From: an uncultured Dysgonomonas sp.
GTDB taxonomy: Bacteria > Bacteroidota > Bacteroidia > Bacteroidales > Dysgonomonadaceae
Assembly (NCBI RefSeq): GCF_934668725.1
Contig: NZ_CAKUOF010000004.1
Span: 62,001-126,000, forward strand
Length of the DNA: 64,000 bases
Direction of reading: 5' to 3'
A model generated the notes under the pieces. It was not told the origin of the DNA. It did no database searches and worked only from the letters and a program-made list of their open reading frames with translations. Made by a program: the position numbers and the translations under genes. The stretch's first letter is position 1. The number at the start of each line of letters is the position of its first letter. Positions 57,812-64,000 of the stretch are shown piece by piece.

Positions 57812-59365
57812 TTAAGTGCCGGCTCTAACGCTCACTTGCGGATTAACTCTCATCGCACACGAATTTATGGTCATAGTAGAAGATGTCGAAATTTCTACCC
57901 CTCCCGTTGCGTTATAAGCAGTAATTGTAATGGTATAAAGACCCGGTTTATTATAGGTGTGAGGGAAGCTGTACAGGCTGCTTAGGGGGCTGTTGTATGT
58001 TGTTGTACCACCATCACCAAAATCTATTACGATTCTACTTACATTACTAAGCCCCATACCCGGAATGATTGATAATTGAAAAGTGGCTGATACGTTTGCG
58101 CAACTTTCGGCATTTGCCGGAGGTGTAAGCTCCATCCGAAACCACGGTGCAGCAAAGTTGGGTAGTCCCCAATAGCCATTGCCGGGTAAGAAATTCAGGA
58201 GTTTATAAATATTCATAGCCGTAGGGCTTTCCGGATTGGTAATTACAAACATTCCTGTAGAGGAGAACCGGGTGATGTAAATCCGCCCGTCGGGTCCAAG
58301 TTGTACACCTCCGAAATGGTCGGTAACACCGTCGGCAGGAGAAAGGGGGTTCGCAATAGTTTTTACCGGGTTTATCGAATTAGGGGTAGAGGTTATGAGC
58401 AAAGCTGCAAAATCATAAACTACTAATCCTGAAACTTGGTTTGTATTTATAGTGCCCGGTGCATATGTCACGTATAAATATTTGCCACTAGACGAAAATT
58501 CTACTCCATATGCACGATTAGGGTTAGAGGGAAATAATGTATATGTATCCCGAATCTTTACGCTAGTGATAATACCAGTTGTGGGATTAAAGTCACCATA
58601 AACAAGTCTCCCGGTAAGGAAATCCGCCCATGCATAGTGTAGCCCGTCGGTTGTAAATTTGAGGTATCCATTGGCTCCAAGTGATGTAAATCCTATGGGT
58701 ACTGTTACTACGCTATGTCGGCTAGCTTGTACGCCTGCCGAAGTTACTTTCCATACATTCAGATAAGATGTAGTAGTTGTGCGTCCCGGAGCCACTATCC
58801 AAAAGTCCTCTTTGTTGGTATGTCTTACCGCAAAAACCGATTCACCCAGTGCTCCGGATTGTCCTGTGAGTAAAACGTTTGTAAAAGCCGGGTCTGGCCC
58901 GCCAAGCCCTCCATTCAGAGACATATTTACTACAGTATAAGAGAGGTTGTTTGAATCGTCCCTTCCCAATGTTACTGCAATGTATTTACCCGGAGTATTG
59001 GGGTACGGTAATATGATTCCCGACTGTGCCGAAGATGGGTTGCCGGTTAAACCTGTAACCATTTCTTGGTTATTTTTGTTCCAGATGGTTATCCCGTCCG
59101 AATAAAACAAAATATTTCCATTTGCATCCGAAGTAGAAAAGCAACCTTCATACGTTTGCATAGCCGATCCGGGAAACTGTAAAGGTAATCCTGTTAAGGT
59201 GGCGTTAGCTGTTCCGTAAACGCCTGTTCCGGTCAGTGTTCTGGTTGAATTCCAGGAAAGACGGGCGTTAAACCCAAAATACCAGTTGTATTGTTCTTTT
59301 TGAGCATAGATGCTGACCACTGTTATTAAGAACAGGGTTAAAATTGATATTATTTTTTTTAGCAT
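57812..59365 (-). CDS. Secreted protein with beta-propeller-like region and PKD domain
   Basis: The 517 aa protein has a signal peptide (MLKKIISILTLFLITVVSIYAQ). Residues about 25-400 contain repeating beta-rich units with markers such as ILFYSDGITIWNKNNQEM, FSSSGKYLYVTYAPG and LGPDGRIYITRFSSTG, suggesting a propeller. A PKD-type module follows (VIDFGDGGTTTY, YSFPHTYNKPGLYTITITAYN). No sorting signal of the type IX system is evident at the C-terminus (NPQVSVRAGT). It lies 79 nt after the adhesin gene and could be in the same transcript, with a hairpin between. Confidence 0.78.
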   Translation of the reverse strand: MLKKIISILTLFLITVVSIYAQKEQYNWYFGFNARLSWNSTRTLTGTGVYGTANATLTGLPLQFPGSAMQTYEGCFSTSDANGNILFYSDGITIWNKNNQEMVTGLTGNPSSAQSGIILPYPNTPGKYIAVTLGRDDSNNLSYTVVNMSLNGGLGGPDPAFTNVLLTGQSGALGESVFAVRHTNKEDFWIVAPGRTTTTSYLNVWKVTSAGVQASRHSVVTVPIGFTSLGANGYLKFTTDGLHYAWADFLTGRLVYGDFNPTTGIITSVKIRDTYTLFPSNPNRAYGVEFSSSGKYLYVTYAPGTINTNQVSGLVVYDFAALLITSTPNSINPVKTIANPLSPADGVTDHFGGVQLGPDGRIYITRFSSTGMFVITNPESPTAMNIYKLLNFLPGNGYWGLPNFAAPWFRMELTPPANAESCANVSATFQLSIIPGMGLSNVSRIVIDFGDGGTTTYNSPLSSLYSFPHTYNKPGLYTITITAYNATGGVEISTSSTMTINSCAMRVNPQVSVRAGT

Positions 59366-59388
59366 ATAATCTACCTATTTTATCAGCC

Positions 59389-59405
59389 CCGCCACATCGT
59401 GGCGG
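59389..59405. repeat. GC-rich hairpin between two surface-protein genes
   Basis: CCGCCAC ATC GTGGCGG, perfect 7-bp arms. The minus-strand side lacks a T tract, so it may be a partial terminator or an mRNA-stability element. Confidence 0.65.
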
Positions 59406-59444
59406 AGCGTGAGTTTATTGAATACTAGCTTATGGGTTGTAATT

Positions 59445-61523
59445 TTATTTAACCCGAACCATAATGTTTACATAAGCAAAGGGTGGAGGGTTGGTGGTGG
59501 TAGGTGTATAAGTTAATACACCCGAGGTGCTTATACTTACATTCGTAATGTGTCCACTACTTCCTATAACCATATAGTCGTATGCTGTAGCTGTGGTTGG
59601 TAATGTAGGTCTTATGTATCCCGAGCTGGCAGCTATAGGTGTTGTTGCAGCAGTTAACTGTTGTATACACAGTGTAAATATATTTACCGTTTTTTGAGTA
59701 GTGGTGCTCATATCTAAGTTTATCGAAGGTACATAAAACCAACTCCCTGTAAGCATATTCTGATCAGCCCACTTAGCAACACCATTATTATCAGTAGTCA
59801 ATACCCGTCCTGGTAACTGATTACTATCTACATATTTGAATTTACCGGCTCCTGTTATTTGTGTTAAGCCGGCTACATCTAAAAATACACCTGCATCAGG
59901 AGTTGTTTTACCAATACTTACCCGTCCCGCTCCAGCAGTAAAACTAGTAACTCCAAATATAGCATTACCTATATTTATTTGGAAATTGGCTGCAGGATCC
60001 GGAAGACTCACGTTGTAACCTATAGCCACGCTATAACCTCCCGTCGTCAGATTAGCTCCGGCTGAATATCCAATAGCAGTATTATAAACTCCCGTCGTTA
60101 GACCACTTCCGGCTAAATATCCCATAGCAGTATTACCATTTCCTGTCGTCAGACTACTTCCGGCTGAATATCCAATAGCAGTATTATTACCGAGACCACT
60201 TGTATTAGCTTGAAGAGCTTGGGACCCCACTGCAGTATTTCCAGACGCAGATTGATTACTTTTTAAAGCCCCCGACCCAGTAGCAGTATTATTGGCGCCT
60301 GTAGTGTTTGCCTCCAAGCCATTGGCTCCTACTGCTGTATTTGTTGCTACATTATTTGCTCCTTTTCCTACAGTTATACCATTAATGGAAGCATCTTGTC
60401 CTATTACTGTAAGTTGTGCATTGGCTGTTCCTCCATTGATAGAAGCAATAGTATTTCCTCCGATAACCGTTTTAGCTGTCAGGTACGAATTGTCAGTGTT
60501 TAATATCGATGGAACTGTGGTACCCACCTTATACCAAGGGGTTGCGTTAGCAGCCCATGTAGCATTACCACTTGCATCCGATGTTAATACTTTTCCTGCA
60601 CCGGGCGTTCCGCTGGTTATTTGCAGTGGTGTAGCTAAAGTTAATCGGCTTGTTCCTGTAATGCTTGTAGGTTGGGTTAAATCTCCTCCTAGTTGGGCAG
60701 CTATTCCATACATTGTTAAACCATTATTTGCGGTAGTTATTGCTGTAGCCCATGTTGCATTACCCGTAAAATCGGATGTTAATACTTTTCCTGCACCAGG
60801 TGATCCGCCACCAATCAGTAATGGTCCCGTAATACGAAGTGCCCCCGAAATAGTAGTGGGTGTAGATATAGTTAAACGTTCTACTCCTGTAATATCTGTA
60901 GCCTGATTTAAAACTCCTCCCAATTGAGCAGTAGACCCATACATTGTTAAGCCGTTATTGGCGTTATTTATTGTTGTAGCCCATGTGGCAGTGCCAGTTA
61001 TGTCTGAGGTTAGTACTTTTCCTGCATTAGGTGATCCACTGGTAATTTGGAGGATGCCCGATACAGTAGTTGGTGTAGCTAAAGTTAATCGGTCTGTTCC
61101 TGTAATACTTGTAGCTTGGGTTAATGCTCCTCCCAATTGCACAGTTGTACCGTTCATTGCTAAACCGTTGTTGGCTGAGGTAACGGAAGCAGATCCACTG
61201 GTAAATGGCTGCCAAAGAGCCCCATCGAAGTAGTAGTAGCCGGTTGTTATGATTTTCGCTGTTTTGGTAGTCAGTACTCCCGACAAGTCGCTAACGTATA
61301 CCATTGCCCCTGTTTGCTCAGTAGTATATTTACTATCCTTGGCAATCACTTCCGACCTTTTCAGGTTAGGAGCTATAATCCCTTCAGCCGTTGTACCGTC
61401 CGTATTTCCGGGTAGTACATGAAGTGTCGTTGCCGGCGTTTCGGTATTTATACCGACTTGTGCATATATAGAGCCTATAGTCCATATGCTCATTGCTGTT
61501 AAAAAAAACTTTTTCATTGTCAT
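59445..61523 (-). CDS. Surface protein with tandem repeats and YadA-like head
   Basis: The frame encodes 692 aa; the second ATG at 61517 (MKKFFLTAMSIWTIGSIYAQ) gives the cleaner signal peptide. After VGINTETPATTLHV, residues about 117-327 hold three diverged copies of a 60-77 residue unit (ANNGL.M.G...QLGG.LTQ...ITG..RLTLATP ... GSPGAGKVLTSD.TG.ATWA). Next come YadA-head-like repeats (about 395-500: NTAVGSQAL, NTAIGYSAG, NTAMGYLAG). There is no S74 chaperone domain at the C-terminus, unlike its neighbour. Predicted trimeric and surface-exposed, perhaps adhesive. Its leader carries the GA microsatellite and an intrinsic terminator. Confidence 0.82.
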   Translation of the reverse strand: MTMKKFFLTAMSIWTIGSIYAQVGINTETPATTLHVLPGNTDGTTAEGIIAPNLKRSEVIAKDSKYTTEQTGAMVYVSDLSGVLTTKTAKIITTGYYYFDGALWQPFTSGSASVTSANNGLAMNGTTVQLGGALTQATSITGTDRLTLATPTTVSGILQITSGSPNAGKVLTSDITGTATWATTINNANNGLTMYGSTAQLGGVLNQATDITGVERLTISTPTTISGALRITGPLLIGGGSPGAGKVLTSDFTGNATWATAITTANNGLTMYGIAAQLGGDLTQPTSITGTSRLTLATPLQITSGTPGAGKVLTSDASGNATWAANATPWYKVGTTVPSILNTDNSYLTAKTVIGGNTIASINGGTANAQLTVIGQDASINGITVGKGANNVATNTAVGANGLEANTTGANNTATGSGALKSNQSASGNTAVGSQALQANTSGLGNNTAIGYSAGSSLTTGNGNTAMGYLAGSGLTTGVYNTAIGYSAGANLTTGGYSVAIGYNVSLPDPAANFQINIGNAIFGVTSFTAGAGRVSIGKTTPDAGVFLDVAGLTQITGAGKFKYVDSNQLPGRVLTTDNNGVAKWADQNMLTGSWFYVPSINLDMSTTTQKTVNIFTLCIQQLTAATTPIAASSGYIRPTLPTTATAYDYMVIGSSGHITNVSISTSGVLTYTPTTTNPPPFAYVNIMVRVK
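60543..61175 (-). repeat. Three tandem coding repeats in surface-protein gene
   Basis: Units of about 213, 231 and 190 nt encode residues 117-187, 188-264 and 265-327. They are similar at DNA level (shared blocks such as GTTAATACTTTTCCTGCACC on the plus strand) and could recombine to change copy number. Confidence 0.75.
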
Positions 61524-61579
61524 CGTTTTATGATAATTAATTAATGTTAGTAGCTTGAAAATGAAAGAATAAATAGCAA

Positions 61580-61602
61580 CTGCGTGTAATCTCTACACGC
61601 AG
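61580..61602. repeat. Hairpin in surface-protein gene leader
   Basis: CTGCGTGTA and TACACGCAG, perfect 9-bp arms with a 5-nt loop, 57 nt before the gene start. Confidence 0.7.
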
Positions 61603-61768
61603 CTGCCGGACATAGTTGTGGCATGGGTAAACGGATGATTCGTGCTGATCTGAAATGACAACAACAAAATAAATCGGCGACACGAAAGTGTTTACCGACA
61701 CAACTATAGATGTATTTATTGGGGAAATATTTAGGAATGAAAGTGTGCGCGTCTTTAAAACGCAAGCC

Positions 61769-61793
61769 AAAAAAAAGGCGGAAAATTCCGCCT
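61769..61793 (-). terminator. Intrinsic terminator inside leader (candidate attenuator)
   Basis: Minus-strand AGGCGGA ATTT TCCGCCT followed directly by eight T: a textbook intrinsic terminator. It lies 246 nt before the surface-protein start and 278 nt after the previous gene. It may end the upstream transcript, act as an attenuator of the leader, or both. Confidence 0.85.
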
Positions 61794-61820
61794 GAAATAT
61801 TTTTATAACTAACGTATTTG

Positions 61821-61961
<141 letters not shown>

Positions 61962-61991
61962 TTTTATAGCTAAAGAGTTCTGTTTAAGTCG

Positions 61992-62022
61992 CAAATATAA
62001 TTCTTTTATGAATATAAACAAA
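61992..62022 (-). promoter_or_regulatory. Promoter upstream of microsatellite leader
   Basis: Minus-strand TTTG (62019-62022), exactly 19 nt, then TATATTTG (61992-61999). This is the best match in the window to the Bacteroidota vegetative promoter. Confidence 0.75.
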
Positions 62023-62070
62023 ATCCGAAGCAAATAACTCTTTATTTTGTGATTTCGAGTTTAGGAAAGC

Positions 62071-63612
62071 TTATTTACTTTCCAGAACTTCTATTCTTTT
62101 CAATAATAAGTCTATTTCGGCATCTCGTTCATTCATTTTTTGCTGTTGTATGTGTATTGTTAGTTGTTGTTTCTCTAATATAGACTGTTGTTCTTGAACT
62201 GTTTTTACCAAAGGAACAACAAATGTTGTATAACCAAGTCCATAAACGTCTTTTTCATTTTCAGGAGTATAAATTCCGTCAAAGTCATAACCTATTTCTT
62301 TAGTTGCTGATTCAACATCCTGAGCTATTAAACCGCTTCTGGTTATTTTTTCGGCTGCTTTTTCCGATTCAAGAATACGGGATTCAGCAGGGATACCTTT
62401 TATCGAGGCTTCTGCACTTAGATCCAAATGATAAGTAACAGGCTTCAACTTCCCTATGAAATCCCATCCGGGTACATTATTTTGGATATCTTTTTTTAAG
62501 CGAAGATCAGAAAGGGAGGTAATAGATGTTACGGCTGCCCTAATTGAAGTTATTGAACTATTTCCCAGTACTATCGAATTAGACACAGTATTAGTAGCAC
62601 CATACCCTATGGCAATAGTGTTTGTGCCTTGAGTTCTAGCTGTAGACCCTATGGCAATACTACCTTCACCTATGGATGTGGTATTATAGCCTACTGCTGT
62701 ATTATTTTTGCCCCCGCTGGTCGAAGCATTTGTTCCGATAGCTAGGTTTAGCATCTCTCCTGCAGCTTTGGCTCCATTTCCTATTATTGTGTTACCACCA
62801 GAGGTTGTTGTACCAATGGCGTTAGTGCCAATGGCGACATTATAGTTGCCTGCAATAAAGCCTGCATTTGCGCCGATTGCAACATTGTATGTGAGGCTGT
62901 CCTGCCTGTTTTCATTAACACGATAGCCTATAGCCAGATTGTAATTTCCCTTTTCGTTATTGGCAAGAGCTGAGTAACCAACCGCAATATTATAGCTTCC
63001 GGTTGTGTTTTTAGCCAGTGTGTTATATCCAATTGCATTGTTGTTACTCCCTGTTGTATTATTATCCAGTGCATTATATCCAACAGCAGTGTTAGAACTC
63101 ACGTTTCCTTTTCCTCTACCAATACTTATTCCATTAATATATGCATCTTGACCAGCTACTGTTAGTGCCATTGATGCTAATGTCGAAGTCGAATTGATAG
63201 CTACTGTTCCATTTGAATAAATATCATCGGTGTTTTCTGTAGAAGCTTCGGTTGTACCTACCTTATTCCATGGTTCTTTTTGAAAAGGAATCCACATAGT
63301 TCCATCAAAGGTATAGTAGCCTATTCTGTTAATAGCTTTTGTTTTTGTTGTTGCTGTTCCCGATAGATCAGTAATATATACTATTGCTCCTGTTAGGTTA
63401 TTATCGTATGCTGCATCTTTTGAGATAACTTGTTGACGTGTTAATGAGGGGACTATAAGTCCTTCGGGAGTTACCGGAGTTGTTGATAAACAATGAATAT
63501 CTAATGTTGCTTTTGGGTTTTTAGTATTTATGCCGACTTGTGATTGAACCTGTTTGCTAGTTCCCAAAAGGACTAATGAAAGAAGCAGGTAATATAGTAT
63601 ATTTTTTTTCAT
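62071..63612 (-). CDS. Surface protein, YadA-like head and S74 chaperone domain
   Basis: The 513 aa protein has a signal peptide (MKKNILYYLLLSLVLLGTSKQVQSQ) and VGINTKNPKATLDI. Many 15-residue YadA-head-type repeats follow (NTAVGYNAL, NNAIGYNTL, NIAVGYSAL; about 170-350). The C-terminal peptidase S74 intramolecular chaperone starts at LSDLRLKKDI, with the Ser-Asp pair and Lys of self-cleavage, and ends in a coiled coil (EQQSILEKQQLTIHIQQQKM). Trimeric, surface-exposed, perhaps self-processing. Such domains are known from phage tail fibres; no phage genes are near, so it is probably a cellular surface protein. Confidence 0.87.
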   Translation of the reverse strand: MKKNILYYLLLSLVLLGTSKQVQSQVGINTKNPKATLDIHCLSTTPVTPEGLIVPSLTRQQVISKDAAYDNNLTGAIVYITDLSGTATTKTKAINRIGYYTFDGTMWIPFQKEPWNKVGTTEASTENTDDIYSNGTVAINSTSTLASMALTVAGQDAYINGISIGRGKGNVSSNTAVGYNALDNNTTGSNNNAIGYNTLAKNTTGSYNIAVGYSALANNEKGNYNLAIGYRVNENRQDSLTYNVAIGANAGFIAGNYNVAIGTNAIGTTTSGGNTIIGNGAKAAGEMLNLAIGTNASTSGGKNNTAVGYNTTSIGEGSIAIGSTARTQGTNTIAIGYGATNTVSNSIVLGNSSITSIRAAVTSITSLSDLRLKKDIQNNVPGWDFIGKLKPVTYHLDLSAEASIKGIPAESRILESEKAAEKITRSGLIAQDVESATKEIGYDFDGIYTPENEKDVYGLGYTTFVVPLVKTVQEQQSILEKQQLTIHIQQQKMNERDAEIDLLLKRIEVLESK

Positions 63613-63663
63613 AAATGGTTTCTGTTGAATGTTGTAATTGATTGAAAAGCAAAAAAAGAAATT

Positions 63664-64000
63664 TTACCTCTTTTCTAATGCGGCGAGTTTTTGAGACAAA
63701 ATCTCTAATCGTGCATTCTGCTCTTTTAATTTGTTTCTTTGTTGCGATAATGCTATTTGTTGTTCGGCTAAGATTGCTTGCTGTTCTTGGATAGCTTTTA
63801 CCAGAGGTACAACAAACGAGGAATAATTGAGACCGTATCTGTCTTTTTCATTTTGAGGAATATAAATTCCATCAAAATTATATTTTATTTCTTTGGCAGC
63901 ACTTTCTACCTCCTGAGCAATAAAACCACTATGTCGAATATTCTCGGGTGACCTTTTCGACATTGGTTGGTCTGTTGATGGTATATCTAGTTTGTATGTA
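63664..64000 (-). CDS. C-terminus of a second S74-chaperone protein, partial
   Basis: The frame stays open to the right edge. The visible 111 codons read TYKLDIPSTDQPM, then RHSGFIAQEVESAAKEIKYNFDGIYIPQNEKDRYGLNYSSFVVPLVKAIQEQQ and a coiled-coil tail. This is closely similar to the last 150 residues of the neighbouring 62071-63612 protein, so the two are paralogues in tandem. The start codon and N-terminus lie outside the window. The internal ATG at 63963 is not the start. Confidence 0.85.
   Translation of the reverse strand, partial: TYKLDIPSTDQPMSKRSPENIRHSGFIAQEVESAAKEIKYNFDGIYIPQNEKDRYGLNYSSFVVPLVKAIQEQQAILAEQQIALSQQRNKLKEQNARLEILSQKLAALEKR

Noticed and set aside
59378..59400. GGGGCTGA on the minus strand as the 5' end of tmRNA
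   Set aside because: Only the first eight bases agree; no tRNA-like 3' end or tag reading frame follows.
62071..64000. Prophage tail-fibre genes
   Set aside because: The S74 and head repeats occur in phages, but each complete protein has a signal peptide and no other phage gene is seen in the window.

Overview
The window is a piece of chromosome from an AT-rich Bacteroidota, most likely a Bacteroidales member close to Dysgonomonas or Parabacteroides. Four things point there. The ATP synthase genes run atpD-atpC-(membrane gene)-atpB-atpE-atpF-atpH-atpA-atpG. The block DUF177-rpmF-fabH-era is intact. Promoters are of the Bacteroidota TAnnTTTG type, and Shine-Dalgarno sequences are essentially absent. 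Many exported proteins belong to families largely confined to this phylum (DUF4294, tail-fibre-type proteins beginning VGINT, small lipoproteins). The genus is inference. I see no tRNA, rRNA, CRISPR array or complete insertion sequence.

Layout. 1-16.2 kb is almost all minus strand: a truncated coiled-coil lipoprotein, rsmI, a nucleoside permease, a secreted nuclease-fold protein, the iron-sulphur genes sufC-sufD-sufS (no sufB beside them), xthA, an MlaE/MlaF lipid transporter pair, an EcsC protein, speA, a flavin reductase-like protein, an SGNH hydrolase and lepA. 16.7-28 kb is mostly plus strand: an exported YhcH/YiaL protein, a TonB-C protein, udk, DUF4294, DUF177-rpmF-fabH-era, a Dcp peptidase and a ROK kinase. 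28-34.4 kb is minus strand: an EF-G paralogue lacking the catalytic histidine, three lipoproteins including two paralogues, and a POT peptide transporter. 34.4-35.4 kb looks acquired: a structured, GC-richer stretch, an orphan terminase-small-subunit-like HTH gene and TTTGTAACC repeats. 35.4-48.5 kb carries an outer-membrane barrel, aroC, apbE, glyA, an endonuclease I, a three-gene lipid-linked glycan operon, gap and a GH78 rhamnosidase. 48.7-56.1 kb is the complete F1Fo ATP synthase operon. 56.5 kb holds a carboxynorspermidine-dehydrogenase-type gene that joins speA in polyamine synthesis. 57.8-64 kb is a surface-protein cluster of YadA-head and S74-chaperone type.

Two signals stand out. (1) A dispersed palindrome, AGGTC-N3-GACCT, occurs about 19 times, nearly always between genes and usually 10-60 nt before a start codon. 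Arm changes are compensated (GGTC/GACC becomes GTTC/GAAC), and an AATAAAT tract often lies on its 5' side. (2) Between two surface-protein genes there is a promoter with a perfect TTTG-N19-TATATTTG layout, a 46-codon leader ORF running through 24 GA repeats, and an intrinsic terminator. In the present repeat phase the leader stops before the terminator. In both other phases it would read through the terminator and end 13-23 nt before the surface-protein gene. This looks like a microsatellite-driven, phase-variable attenuator.

Functions are assigned from recognisable motifs in the translated sequence. No database search was possible, so family names for the less conserved proteins are judgements.
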